Below, piece after piece: positions 32,649 to 45,099 of a stretch of 64,000 nucleotides of DNA. The stretch comes from Branchiostoma floridae (lineage: Eukaryota; Chordata; Leptocardii; Amphioxiformes; Branchiostomatidae). The notes beneath the pieces were generated by a model, which was not told the origin of the DNA, searched no databases, and worked only from the letters and a program-made list of their open reading frames with translations. The DNA is taken from positions 8,990,731-9,054,730 of the forward strand of contig NC_049981.1 in the NCBI RefSeq assembly GCF_000003815.2. The letters run 5' to 3'. The number at the start of each line of letters is the position of its first letter. Position 1 is the stretch's first letter. The translations under genes were made by a program, and so were the position numbers.

Positions 32649-33222
32649 AATAAGGGTGATCGTGGGGAATGTAATAACTATAGACGCATATCGCTCCTGA
32701 ACATTGTCGGAAAAGTGTAAGCTAGGATCCTCCTCAACAGACTGAAAATCCTGGCTGATCGTGTGTACCCGGAATCACAATGTGGATGTAGGGCAGGAAG
32801 ATCAACAACTGACATGATTTTCTCCCTACATCAATCATAAGGAAAAGAGCAGGGAACAGGACCAACCCATATACATGCTGTTCATAGATCTCACGAAAGC
32901 CTTCGATATAGTGAGCAGGAAAGGCTTGTTTGAACGTCAAAAGAAGATCGGCTGCCCACCAAATTTGAGTAGCATGGTGGTTTCTTTTCACACCGACATG
33001 AAAGGGACAGTATTGTTACATGGACCCTGTTCAGACACACACACTCTCTATTAAGAGCGGCGTAAAAACAGGGTTGTGTGCTAGCACCAACATTCTTTGG
33101 GATTTTGTTCTCTATACTGTTGTCGCGCGCCTTCGACGCATCCACAGACGGAGTTTATCTGCATACAAGGTCTGACGGGAAGCTGGTTAACCTCGCACGG
33201 CTTCGTTCCAAGACAAAGTAAG
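32649..33222 (+). pseudogene. RT central fragment (RTE-like), decayed
   Basis: Frames with stops and shifts read NKGDRGECNNYRRISLLNIV, SQCGCRAGRSTTDMIFSL, KQGCVLAPTFFGI and DGVYLHTRSDGKLVNLARL. These are RT motifs in the right order, but the LFADD catalytic motif is missing because the fragment ends first. With 30082-30262 it probably formed one element, now divided by 2.4 kb. Confidence 0.85.
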
Positions 33223-33837
33223 AAAGTCCGGGCAGTCACCAGCCCACCGAAACCTAATAATAAGAATTTTTTTGTAGTTTTTATTTTATTCCTTGTATGA
33301 TAACATTCACTTGTAATTCTATCGTATGTTTGCAGGAGAGAGTCTTCATCCGTTGAGGTACCTCGCGTTCTCCCGTGTGTAATGATGTGCAATGAGGTGT
33401 GTTTTTACTTACTAGCCCACACAATTTGACAAAAACTAACCGCTGTAAAAACAGCCCCTCCCATATTTCACGCAACTTCTGAATAGAAGTACCTGTAAGC
33501 ATGCACAACTGAATGGACTCACTATACGCTTAACAAAAATCGTCCGTTTTCTTTCCATCATGGCAGAAGGTAACAGCAAAAGGGTACTTTGTAAGATGAT
33601 TAGAAAGATGCGTGCATGACAGAAGCTACACTGCTTCGGGCCGGGCATTCAGCCCTAACTTATGGCTGAGAGATTGTAAGGTATCTTAGCAGGGGATGGT
33701 CATGATTGGCGGCATGGCGAAGATTCGGACCTAGTCTATTTCGAGTTGGGTTGTAAGGACATTATGTATATGCCATAACCGACCAAGGTAACTGCCTTTC
33801 GACTTGGCTGCCCTAGTCAAAAGATGTACGGGAGCAA
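33223..33837. other. No feature seen
   Basis: Nothing recognised. Several short frames on both strands. Confidence 0.45.
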
Positions 33838-34137
33838 ATTTATTCATACTGGGACTGTGGGAGAACCTCTGGCGATGGTTTTTAATCCGCCACAGTACAA
33901 CGCATGTCTTGAAAAATACTTGGACGGAAGATGCGCGCGAAATAAAAGACCTCTACCTGTGGATACATTCAAAATTGGCAGACAGGCATTGTGATCAGAA
34001 CTTTGCTCCGAAAGGCTTGCATTTATCAGACCATGGCCAATGTTTATACTACAGGAGTGTCCGGGAGCTATCACTGTCCATTTACTCAAAGTTTCTCAGG
34101 TGGATTATCGGACTGAACAGACTTATCACGCGTAGAT
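33838..34137 (+). pseudogene. Decayed coding-like stretch, family unknown
   Basis: One plus frame reads HTGTVGEPLAMVFNPPQY then CLEKYLDGRCARNKRPLP and DTFKIGRQAL before a stop, and continues after it. The composition looks protein-like (balanced, few low-complexity residues), but I do not recognise the family. An overlapping 111-codon frame starts at 33804. It could be a fragment of a transposon protein. Confidence 0.3.
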
Positions 34138-34358
34138 AGTTTTGTATCGTGCCTACCTCATCATGTCGTCAACGCTCCATTGGCGGGTGGGAAAAAAGTG
34201 ATTGATTGTGGGTTAGGATATTTCAAGTTTTGTAAAATATTGTGAGATACAGACCAAGCGTGGAGATGTTATGTGTCATGCGTAACAGTTCGTGCAATGA
34301 TTTCCATTTTGGGCGGCCGACAGCGGCGCCCATCTCTTGGTCTTTGCACCGATGATTC

Positions 34359-34550
34359 GGGAGTATATAATTGGCCTGTGAAAGTGAGAAATCAGGATCT
34401 CCAACCCCAACCCCCTCCATCAGGTACATATGGCCCATGAGAGTGAGAAATCAGGATCTTCAACCCCCACCCCTCCCCTCCATAGGGAGTATATAATTGG
34501 ACTGTGAAAGTGAGAAATCAGTATCTCCTAACCCGAACCCTAACCCATAG
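34359..34550 (+). repeat. Three-unit minisatellite
   Basis: 'gtgaaagtgagaaatcagga' and variants recur three times (about 34377, 34440 and 34505), each followed by a CCAACCCC-type C-rich tract. 'gggagtatataattgg' precedes the first and third. Confidence 0.7.
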
Positions 34551-34824
34551 ATGCAACAGGTTGTAAGAAACCTCTAGCATACTTTTGACAGCAGCCGAAT
34601 GATAAGAATGGATATGTTAACAGAGTGGACTTATGCTTGGAGCATATACATTATCAATGATTACAAAATGACTTTTAAAAAGCACTTGGTCCGCATAGAG
34701 TGAAGTGACAGATTCCCAACACTAATGTCATGCGCAGACAAGCCTGCTGGGAGGAAAAGAAGGAATCTCCATCCAGCCACCCCTTCTCCACTCAGCAGGA
34801 AGGAGAGGGGGAGCACGACCCATT

Positions 34825-35355
34825 TCCCTTTACCCGGCCAACTGTGGAGTATGGATCACCTGTGTGGGGAGGGCTTCCAAAGACCCTGTCGGATGAACTG
34901 GGAAAAAATTAAAAAACTCTGCTGCAAGATCATTGGCGTGGAACACCATGTACTCCCCACATTGCAGTCCAGGCGACCCGAAGCCTCCCTACGCTAGTTG
35001 CAGCGGATCCTGAAGGACACGACACATCCCTGCAGACAGTTTCTGCCCCCTGTTGTGGAAACTCGCTACATGAGACGCAGTGTAGAACTGAAAACACCAC
35101 TTAGTACCGACAAACCGACACAGGATGTCTTTTATACCTAGAACTCTGGTCCAAAAAGCTGCTTGTGTATCGATCTAAATGTTGATGTAAATAGATTTGA
35201 AATTTTATATTGATTGCTCTATGCCGATTTTATCTCAAATTGTTGTCTCAAAGTGCATATAATGATGATCATTGTTGTGCTATCTTATGTAAAATCAATG
35301 CAATTCAGCCCCTTGGGGGCTGCAAAAATGATTGGAAATAAAGTTTCAAGTTTAC
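34825..35355 (+). pseudogene. 3' end of a CR1-like retrotransposon
   Basis: Across two frames the translation reads TVEYGSPVWGGLPKTLSDEL and then CCKIIGVEHHVLPTLQSRR, LQRILKDTTHPC and FLPPVVETRY, the C-terminus of a CR1-type ORF2. The 3'UTR ends with AATCA..., AGCCCC TTG GGGGCT, ...TGATT and AATAAA (35337-35342). The outer AATCA/TGATT and inner AGCCCC/GGGGCT pair as a terminal stem-loop. At least one frameshift and one stop make it dead. Confidence 0.8.
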
Positions 35356-37172
35356 AGATAGCGAAGATGAGAAGCCTGACCAACATTTGTCCACTAATTA
35401 ATAGAAGAAGATGACGAGCCTGAACAACCGCTCAAGGACATGAGGAGCCTGGCCAACCTTTCAGCACGTTGTAGAGTATCTGGAGTTACATTGAGCAAAA
35501 GTTGCGAACACCAAACACTTCATCATCTTAACGAGAGCAAAATCGATGTAAAATAGTATTGTCACAAAGATGTAGCATCATAGTCATCAGGACTAGGAAA
35601 AAGGGTACGAGGGCGTCCTTTAAAGGGAGGAATCTGTGACTGCCCACTGGCTTCCAGCTGTGGTGGTACACTCCTCAACGTAAAAAAACAACCATTCCGA
35701 ATCCCCGGGCTCTTTCTAGTGATCAGAAAGAAGAATGACGGGCAATAAAAATTCATTTTCTTCATATGCCAAGCATTTTTGTGTAATGTTGTATATTATC
35801 TATGTAATGATGTATATTAACCATGTATATATTATGACTATGTCCAACACATCCACTTTAAGATGTGGCTATTCAAATATGGTTTTAAATCCTTTCGAAT
35901 TTGACACGTGCACTGGAAATAGAATTAAATATATGCTCCTACCAACCGTGAGCTGTACTTCCGCAGACTTTTTTTCCTATGGATGCGGTATCGGGTGTAG
36001 GCAGTGAAGCTGCAGTGTGTGAGAGGAAACTGTAGTGGAGACCTGTACTGATCTATCGTACAGTGTCTAATACCAATTGATAGGATATTTTACAAAATGG
36101 TACTTTATAAGTGACACAAAGGTGTTCCGAAAACTTAACAAGAAACAAAACTGGATATGTGAATTGCTCATTGTAAAAAGGGCCATACGTAAAAATTGTT
36201 GTATCGAAATAGAAACGTCAGAAACACCAACCTTAGTTTTTCCAAAAACTTCTGTGATATATCAAAACCTCATGTTACAAATATTTATACCTCCATACAT
36301 GGAAATGGGAAGCCATTTTCAAATGTAAGATAAACTGGCAAAATGTATGGCAAAACCAAACATGTTATACGTACGGTAGACACCTTAAATTATAGACACA
36401 TTTAAATTATAAGATATTACATGGTATCCTGCCATGTGGAACATTATTATGTAAGTGCAAAATTCGAAACATACAAACATGTCATATGTAATTGTATTGA
36501 AGATTTTTAGCTTTGTTGCCTTTGTTTTAGCTGCATCAATAATCAACCTGTTGTTAACAAAAAGCAAAAAGTGTTATACTTAAAAACTGTTATGCTGACC
36601 GTAAAAGAGGCTTGTGGAGACACAGACTGCTCACACCATAACACTGGTCCAACAGGAAACACCGTCAGATGACAATCGTAGAAAACATGTCTGGACTGTT
36701 ATTGAGGAGGGAGATTCGCGTATAGTGTATACATCTATATGTATTATTTTGATGACTGAAAAACAAAATATTGTGATTTTAAATCAAATTGAGACAACTG
36801 TGCAATACTATTTATGTTATGTCCCTCTGCATGTTTGGTCAACAATGGATAACGTGACCTGGGACCTTTGTATCTTTCTTTTATCTATTAATAAAGAATG
36901 ATTTTGATACTAAAGAAAGGAAAACGATGATTTTGAAGTCATCCCATGAAGCAGGAACAACAGTCGACAGCGTACACAAACTCCAGAAGCATGCTGACCA
37001 GATGCCTCACCGATAGATAAGCTGGTGACACAGTGAATGGGTTTGGAATATGAAAGGAAAGAAAATAAAAGCTTATACCCAATGACTGCACTGATTGAAT
37101 AAAAATCCATGAGATCAGTAGAGAAGGTCAGATACCTGCAAAGGTGGTACGATATTTTTCGCCTGTTGCCAG
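35356..37172. other. No gene established
   Basis: AT-rich. Plus frames at 35735-36007 (90 codons), 36077-36328 (83 codons) and 36614-36901 (95 codons) have no recognised domain. Near 35370-35460 a 19-21-base phrase 'gatgagaagcctgaccaac' recurs three times in degenerate form. Confidence 0.4.
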
Positions 37173-37260
37173 TTTACACTGTAGCGTTAGCCCAAGCCAG
37201 GATCAGTACTGGGTCTTACAAGACAGCAGTCAGCATTGCGTATTCATTCACCCAGTTGAA
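37173..37260 (+). CDS. Candidate exon of an unknown gene
   Basis: A good acceptor (ttcgcctgttgccag) and a good donor (AA|gtgagt) bound an 88-bp stretch open in one frame. It includes the peptides LAQARISTGSYKTAV and AYSFTQL. The phase-2 end joins in frame with the candidate last exon at 37499. I do not recognise the protein, and upstream exons were not found. Chance remains possible for so short an exon. Confidence 0.3.
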
Positions 37261-37498
37261 GTGAGTTGTACCCATTTTTACATTAGTTAGCAGTATCATT
37301 TTGCATGCTTGGTATATTTTCTAGCCATAGAATATCAAGAATAAGCTTATTGTTACATGCTTCAAGAACTTGAATACGCCCAAGTTTTGTACTCGATCAT
37401 TTGAAATAGAGTAGGAGATATTCATGTTCAGAATTCTACCTCGGTTTCTTATGGCCCCAATCTTGACCATAAATTTTTTCTTCACCTAATTGTTTCAG

Positions 37499-37556
37499 GT
37501 ACTGGTGCGCAGAAAGTGGAAGACGACAATACCATCAGAACAGTGTGGAACAGTAG
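37499..37556 (+). CDS. Candidate terminal exon of the same unknown gene
   Basis: After an acceptor (aattgtttcag) the frame reads YWCAESGRRQYHQNSVEQ and stops at TAG 37554-37556. AATAAA follows at 37632-37637, a plausible cleavage signal. The intron from 37261 would be 238 bp with GT-AG ends. The family is unknown. Confidence 0.3.
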
Positions 37557-37650
37557 CTCTGTTCCGGCCAAACCAAGGTGGCAAGCCTATTTAAGGTTTC
37601 AAATGATAGAGTATGATTTGTAATGAAGCAAAATAAAACTGATTTTAACA

Positions 37651-39365
37651 AAACCGCGATGGCCTACGTACCATCTCCATTTCAGCTAAGGTCATTCCTG
37701 CTAATTGAAGGCCTTTATGTAGCTGTGAAAGAGAAATTAGGTTCGTCATGTCCAAGCTAGGTACGTTTTCATGTCTGTTCTGTCTTGCTAATTTTTTTTT
37801 ACATTAAATGAAGAAAGCTATGTGAACCATTTACATACCAAACCATCTCAAAACACACCTGTTCCAGTACTTTGGCCTCGTCATATTTTTTAACCATGCC
37901 CATTGGATATTACAGAGAATTGCAAGGCACAGATGCACCAGGATGCACTACAGTGGTCTTCACAAAAATTGGTATTCAGATAGCTGTGCGGTTGACCATG
38001 AGGATAGGGTGAATGTAACACCACATACTACATAATAATTAGACATAATGTTGTTTTTTGGATGATGATGATACCATGTATCTTATTGTAATGCGAAATC
38101 AAGAGCTTCTGTTTAGCTCACAAGCCTTTCAACCAATACGCTGCTATGATCGTGGTATAGGTGGCGCGGGTAGAGAAGAATGTTGTAGAGCCTGAACTTT
38201 GTCCAGCGTCTGAGAACAGTGGAGCTTGTCCAGACGGCTAATATTATGTGAAATCATGAGAAGTACATGATATGATAGTATGTTGTTCTTTGGATGATGA
38301 TGCTACCATGTATCTTATTGCAATACGATATCATGAGCTTCCTTGCAGCTAACAAGCCATTCAACCAATATGCTGCTATGATTTACAAATAAAACCAAAC
38401 AGTGATCACTGCAAATATGTTTGAGAAATTCAATTGGGGGAAATCCGTCCGGTCTGATCACCTTCCACCATGCAGAACGACTTCGACAGCTTACACTACA
38501 GTACGGAAGACTTTATCAACAACGTAGGCATCATCATAAGTAGGTTCTTGAGAGGATTACCAGTCCTATTTGCATGACACGTAACTTTTTCAGGGTTCAG
38601 TATTTTCAAATTATGAAAATTAACACCTGCAACGTTTGATGTTCAAAATAAAAAGATCACAATAACACGGAGTGTATGATTTAGCATCGAGGAAACTCGA
38701 ACCAGAGGTCATAGTCTGCGTCTAAATAGAAATAGATGAAGGAGTAACAGAAGAGCACATTTTTTCAGTGTCAGAGTAATCCCCTAGTGAAATATTCATA
38801 ACTAGATTTAGCCATTCTTATTTGTATTTTAGTATACACCATATACGATGCTGATATATATATATCTTAACCAGGAGTCTTCGCAGATTAGTCCGAAGAA
38901 TGGACTTGTCTTTGCGGGTGATAATAATGGTAACAATGATAGTTCGTTCGTCATTTATTCATTCAGCCTGTGCTGCTGGTATTCTACACAGGAATGAGTG
39001 GCTCTTCCAGCAATCAACCCACATCCCCATCGCAAGGAGGCCGACGATCTAAACTTCTCTGAGCAAATGTGCAAACGACGCACACAGAAGAGGGCAGCCA
39101 GCCAGACAACGGGGACAGTATTACTGTGATAGCTACAGTCAACTGGTAATGAAAAAAAATCAACATGAAATAAATTTGAGTTGTCGAAGGGAATACTGAT
39201 TTCATTGCAGTCCAATGAAACTTGTATTATATCGATAGTTAAGTAGACACTTCAGTTGCGAACAACGACTCACGTCATCAAATGAATTAGAAAAGAATTG
39301 ATTCATAGTATAAATAGTCTTATCATTATCATGTAGCATATTGTTCAGTTAATCGGGAGGAGGAA
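37651..39365. repeat. Non-coding stretch with a 110-bp direct repeat
   Basis: Positions about 38048-38160 and 38281-38393 share 'ttggatgatgatg', 'taccatgtatcttattg' and 'caaccaata.gctgctatg' in the same order, at about 85 percent by eye. No gene is seen. A 35-codon plus frame starting at 38473 was considered and not called. Confidence 0.55.
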
Positions 39366-39949
39366 GTGTTTTGGAATAAATGTATGCCCAGGATAGACCA
39401 CATGGCCTTTTCTTATCTCAAACTAGAAAGAAGTGCTACGTCTTGTGAAACAAAGATCTGTGAAAGACTGCAGGTTGTCATTGGTGAAATGGATACGTGC
39501 GGTGTTTTATTGGAGGGAAAGGAACATGACATTCCTACTATATATAAAAGTATAATATAATGAGCTTGGGAGTGTACGGAAATTTCCGGTAGCCATAAGA
39601 CAGCAGTAAATCATATTATTTAGAAAGGCATTTCATTTGTAGCAGGAAATTCATCCTTTTGGCAAGGAGCTATTTTCTTTCAAAACAAACAATGATTTGG
39701 CAAGCGCCCTGGCGGATAGCAGAACGGTCCCGGGGACACGGAAACATCAGAGATACCATTCCCAAATTCAGAATCGTAAATGTAGACTCCATTCACACAT
39801 TGGTATTAAATCTTCAAAAGGAACGTTACTACAAAGAGATCCCACATCAGCATAGAAGCAAACGAATATTACATAAGATAAGTAATGACTATGCTCATGT
39901 GCTTGTAAAAGATTACAAAAAGATACATACACTTGTCTGGAAGACATGA
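39366..39949 (+). other. Two open frames, status unknown
   Basis: 39366-39560 (64 codons) and 39659-39949 (96 codons) are open on plus, with mixed composition including KERYYKEIPHQHRSKRIL. They lack recognised domains and convincing splice links. They may be real exons or chance frames. Confidence 0.2.
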
Positions 39950-39986
39950 CTGATAACTTGTCACTATTCCGCAAATTTGCCACAAA

Positions 39987-40559
39987 ATGAAAGGAATAGC
40001 TGTGAAAGTTGCACATACACACAGACGCTGCTATTCCGTGTGTAATTTTAACAATTCTGATGTTTTAACCAGCTGCAGTCGTCAGACGGCTGGCTGCAAG
40101 TGCAGAGGCCCGTCACCTCCAGAGGATTCAGGAATGCAGAAGGTAGACATTGTCCCTACAACATTCGCCCCAGGAAGTGCTGAGCCATTGTTACCTGCCG
40201 ACCTATCTGAGTCCAGGGATATAGGGAGGGGAGGGGGGAGGGAGAGATTTCACTCAATTATGTATATGACTCTGGCTAAGAGGCGAATTTCTCAGTGTCT
40301 AATTCCAAGGTTCTACTTTCTATACCTGTTATCTCTAAAACGTTGCAGACACATGATGCCAATCATCGCATTTTTTCGTGTGAACATCCACTCGATCGAG
40401 CAGACTGCTGATGATCTAATTGCTGAAGACCACTACGATGCTCCGGACTCCTCAAATTTGCAGGGTTTCTCACAAGTGTGTTTTCACACATTTAATAAAA
40501 GGCCAAGTAAACAAACAACAAAGATACCTAAAAAGAGAATTTCCCAGGCGAACATGTAA
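39987..40559 (+). other. 190-codon open frame, unknown
   Basis: An ATG-started frame runs 190 codons to TAA at 40557-40559 in fairly AT-rich DNA. It has a Cys-rich start (CSRQTAGCKCRG), a Pro-rich middle and the segment HSIEQTADDLIAEDHYDAPD near the end. I recognise no family. The part coding that segment is duplicated downstream (40620-40810) with frame-breaking changes, which argues that the frame belongs to a repeat rather than to a conserved gene. Confidence 0.3.
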
Positions 40560-40815
40560 TGCTAATATAACTACATTTAAATGGGGCAGGTATAACTGAG
40601 ATACTGCACTGCTGCACATTTCTCAGTGTCTAGATCCAAGACACTATAGGTGCTCATTTTTTCCAAAACGTTGTAGACACATCATGCCAATCATCGCATT
40701 TATTCGTGTGAACATCCACTCGATCGAGCTAACTGCTGATGATCTAATTGCTGAAAACCACCAAGATGCCCCGGACTCCTCACATTTTCAGGGATTCTCA
40801 CGAGTGTGATTCCAT
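40260..40815 (+). repeat. Tandem duplication of about 355 bp
   Basis: 40270-40480 and 40620-40810 share long phrases ('tctcagtgtcta', 'cgtgtgaacatccactcgat', 'gctgatgatctaattgctga'). The segment 'ggcgaacatgt...aactgagatactg' at 40540-40610 recurs at about 41670-41742. This is therefore a three-part dispersed or tandem repeat. Confidence 0.7.
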
Positions 40816-42039
40816 AGTTGGTGTTTACATGAAGCACTGGACCGCCTAACGTCTACAGGTAGACCTGCTAGTACTCCGCCCGGCCCCCGAAGGTATCGCA
40901 ACCCAGGGTCATTGCAGCAGCCGTTGCTCGGGAAAAAACGACTAGGAGGTTAGCACTCCGACTTTATCCCCAACGACTATCCCATAGTTGTAGAAAAGCA
41001 TAAAGTAGAAAGAAATGTTTTATAACCTATTGAGAAACTAAAGCTTGGCATAAAATAAGTGAGGAAGAGTAAAGTCCCTGTCATACATTGAGGTAAGCAG
41101 ATGCGACAGAGTGGGCGACTGCCAGAGCTCCGGAGATATACAAATATCTTGTGCCAGTTAATGCATCTCATAGTCATAGTCACTCTACTAGGCAGTCATT
41201 GTACGACTATAGATAACCGAATGCAAGGAACAGCAGCGGAAGGAGAACTGTTAATTACAGATCAGTTAAACTGTGTAATCTGATACCCAGAGATTTCACG
41301 ATTGTCTACGATACACGCTTGTTTAAGAAGATTTCTAAGGATCATAATTTTTAGTGTATATAACCCTCTGTTCCACGGACCGATCTAGGTTGGGAGCGGA
41401 AAGAACGTGCAAGTGCAAGATCTAGAATATTTTTAACCTAGGGAGGACCGGACATCCTTAGCTACAAGGCCAGCCTCAACTGCAGACGGGAGGCGTGCAC
41501 CCATTCCCGGGTGCCCAGCCGCAGCTATAACCGGGCCAGCCGAAACTAGTTTAATTAGAGACGGGATGTGTTGAGTAAAAGGGCTGCCAGCCAGTTGCCT
41601 CTTGGTAAGCAAAAGCTGTATCGCCCCAGTTCAATTAAGAAAAATGATGCCTAAAAAAGAGCATTTTCCCAGGCAAACATGTCATCTTAATATAACTACG
41701 TTGTAAGACATTTAAATGGGACAGGTATAACTGAGATACTGTGGTGAAAATGCTGAAAGAACAATTCGGTCTCATTGTCCTTTAGGCCATCTCATCATCA
41801 AACAGCAACGCTGAAGACAAATATTAGAACCTTTTATGAATTACCACGCCGTCAATGGACCATTCCAAATTAACCTGTTACTTTGAGTTTTGTTGAATGA
41901 TGCGGGAATAGTGTCTGGATTCTTTTGTCCATCGTGCTTGAATTTTGACAAGTTAATTCATAAGTACTATTCTAACCTGTACTAATAATACTAATGAGGT
42001 GTTGGATGCAGTTGTTTCTTAAACTAAACCAATACTGCG
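40816..42039. other. No gene seen
   Basis: Contains the third copy of the 40540-type segment near 41670 and a GC-rich patch at 41440-41540. Nothing coding is recognised. Confidence 0.45.
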
Positions 42040-42547
42040 GAACTTTGTATCCCTTTTTGCCGATGCCACGAAGATTTACGCAACTGTCGAGGAAGGGACG
42101 GTAACACGACCAACTACAAGAATGATTAAGAATAATGCAGATAAGATTCCGCCCGGACAAATGTAAACCAATGCACCTAGGGAAGGGTGACCCTGGACAC
42201 AGCTAATCAATGATTAAGGCCGACGGATCTGTACACATCTTGCAGAGCACACAGGAGGAGAAAGACCTGGGAATTCTCATAGACAGCAAGTTGCGCTTCA
42301 ACAGCCACGTACAGAACCAGGTCAACAAAGCCAATAAGACACACTTTTAAATATCTGGATATAGACTCATTTGTTTCATCGTACAAAAGTTTAGTACGTC
42401 CACACCTCGAGTATGCAACGGTCATCTGGAACCCTAAGACAAAGAGAGACAAAGATATGGTAGAGAGGGTACAGAGACGCGCAACAAAACTGGTTCCTTC
42501 AATCTCTCGCGTCCAGTATTCCCAGACGCAACGTGCACTGGAACTAC
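42040..42547 (+). pseudogene. CR1/L2-like RT fragment, 5' half
   Basis: Pieces in several frames read FADATKIYATVEEGT (from the catalytic FADDTK motif, second Asp changed), RFRPDKCKPMHLGKG, EEKDLGILIDSKLRFNSHVQ and KSLVRPHLEYATVIWNP, then ERVQRRATKLVPSI. This is the order expected after the RT active site in CR1/L2 ORF2. A small deletion joins NKANK to FKYLD. The fragment breaks off in QTQRALEL and resumes at 46108. Confidence 0.85.
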
Positions 42548-43124
42548 TAGTCCATGGGCCAGGTCCCCAAAAATGGCCATTTGGTACCAAACAAAGGGAC
42601 AAAGGGTGACTTAGTTTTTTGAAAAGGTTGATTCCTCTACTTTATTATTTTGCATGATAACCGTGTCAGATGCCCAGCTTTATAGGAATTATCAAGTGAT
42701 TTTGTGACGTCACTCAAATCTATAGAACTACCAAAAATCGTTTATTACAGGTCAATAAACGTGGTTTTGCTAATCCCCAACCACATTTGATGAGTATTTC
42801 TCTGCACTTGGATCATACCAATACCTGTTGAACATATTTGGAACAATTTAGAAATAAACTAAGACAAATTTCTACAACGGTTGCCATGGCAACGGCAAAA
42901 AATAACATTTTCTCACAGGAAAGTTGCTAAACAAGCCATTGTTGGATGCTTTTGAAGTTTCGCCATTATCAAGGCTTCACCGATGACACTGAACGATTCA
43001 TAACTAATGTAAGGGCTCTAAGAAAACATTTTAGTTAGTTGAAAAATAAGTAGAACTTTTCTATGTTTCATAATTGAAATACATGTATATTGAAATACGT
43101 ATATATCATTTTTTTGCTGTGTTT

Positions 43125-43690
43125 CTCCTGCCAAATCTTTAAACGGATTTAACTTTTTCATCTTTCGGCCAAATGAGCTGAAATTTGGCATGGAGGTTAA
43201 GATAGCAAATACCCCCAGAATTTTTTTCTCATTTTTTTGATTGAGGCCTTAAAAATTATCTTATTTAGGGTTTTTAGTAATTTTTGATGAAAAATATATA
43301 TTCTGAGCCCCTGTACCCTGGCATTATAACCTAATGACCTGAAATTTGGTACAGAGGTGCATTGAACATATGCCCACAGGAAAATGTCAACAATTTGTGT
43401 ATACATTACTTAAAAATGTTTATTTTGGGATTTTGGGCCATTTTTGACTAAAAATATATATTTTTGTTCCTGTGCCCTTGTATTAAAACCAAGTGACCTG
43501 GAATTTGGTTTGGAGGTGTGTAGGTTATGTGCCCGCATTATTTCATTTTTACTTTCGGAATACATTTCTTGAAATTGTTGAATTTTGCGATTTTTTTGCT
43601 ATTCTAGACTAAAATCATATAATTTTGGCTATGCCTTTGTATTGAAACCAAATGACCAGTTTGAGGGTGCGGACGGTTAATGTCGGGCTT
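43125..43690 (-). repeat. Old family A copy (minus)
   Basis: Read on minus, units end in the 'caaatttcaggtca' phrase. On plus, 'tgacctgaaatttggtacag' and variants recur at about 43170, 43337, 43497 and 43649, spacing about 150-167 bp. The tail 'ctcctgccaaatctt' at 43125 is the inverted family end. It is more diverged than the 50-62 kb copies. Confidence 0.75.
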
Positions 43691-44220
43691 TTTACTTTAG
43701 TTGATAAATCATGATCAGGTGACATAAGCCATTCTATCGGCCATTTGGATCTGTCATCTTGCATTGTTTAACGTTTAATTTCTTACGAGTACTAAGTGCT
43801 AAAATGTTCTTAATTTCACTATTATACTTGTGATAGGCCTCTAAACAATATTTGTAGGCATTTTGAAATAGGCAGATTTTTTGGTCATCATTATGTTTAA
43901 ATTCCTCAAAATGACTTTTATTGTGTTTCTGTGAACGTTGTAAGTCTGATTCAGTTACATATGGATGATATGGAGCATAATGAAGGTCATCTTATCTTCT
44001 TTCTGTATTACAACAACAAAACTTAAATGCTTCATGGCAGATTTATAACATATTTACAGCAACGATTCAGCAAGAGGGCTGTTCATAAAAATTGATGAAA
44101 AATATATATTTTTTCATAAAAATTGGAATCATTGTAAGAGGCATATCAAATGCTGATGCAATGCTCAAATCTTAGCAATGCTATTTGATATTAGAATCTG
44201 GTTTTCAAAGTGTATACAGT

Positions 44221-44390
44221 AGAAACCAGTTAATTGCACGTCGGATAAATGCACACCTCGGTCAATGCACAGAATCCTAAAATCCCAAACCAGCGTCCAT
44301 TGACTTCATTATTAGTGACTTCGCTTATCTGCACGATGAAAAGTCACCAATAATGCACAAAAATTTGCCAAACATCCTCGTCAAATTGAC
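44221..44390 (+). mobile_element. One end of a pogo/Tigger-like element
   Basis: Starts CAGTAGAAACCAGTTAATTG, then cacgtcggataaatgcac, resembling Tigger/pogo termini (CAGT...AATTGCAC..GGATAA..GCAC). No matching right end is seen nearby and there is no transposase. Assignment is by resemblance only. Confidence 0.4.
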
Positions 44391-45099
44391 TTAAGAATGC
44401 GTGTTAAAAATCGGCATACACGGTACAATTAGGCCGATAATTGCCTGTGTAGAGGAGCAGTACCGACAGCATGTATGAAATTAATATTAGAAGTAAAAGA
44501 AAGCAATACTGCGGTAGGTCGTGGCTGGATCCCGGGCGTGTCGGCACCGTAAAGAGACGCCCGCCCGCTAAGGCCGTCATAGCCGACATTACGATTTGGC
44601 AGACAACTTCGACAAACTCAATAAAATTTGTTCTCTACCTGTCCATTGTCTATTAGCTTTTCTTGCATTTGAGGTTGAGGGGAAATACTTTTGCATGAAT
44701 TAAAAAAAATACTTGCAGTGGTTTAAAGTCATTGGCAGTCAGTCGGAAACCACACTGTGACTCGGGTCCTACAAACGGTTATACTAATAGAAGTAGATTT
44801 CGGTGGTGCGGTACTTTCGTGATCATCAACTGTAGACGTCAGTCAGTGTCTACGCTCTGGATAAGTAGTACAGCAAAGTGTACTTAAATATCATAGGCCC
44901 TGTTCACGATGCAAAAATGAAACGGTTCTATCCGTTTGGCAAGCTAAAACGGATACATTTGTCATCATGAACGTTCCGTGTCGGATACGAATCAGAACAT
45001 GTTAGTTGAAGGTGAATCCATTGTGGGGAGATATACTGTCTTGAATAACCTCAGTTTCATTACGAACTTAAATATCATACCCAGTCCATCCGCTAGCTC

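Noticed and set aside
38473-38580. 35-codon frame starting MQNDFDSLHYSTEDF
   Set aside because: An acidic, receptor-N-terminus-like look is not enough. It ends in a stop quickly and has no convincing donor.
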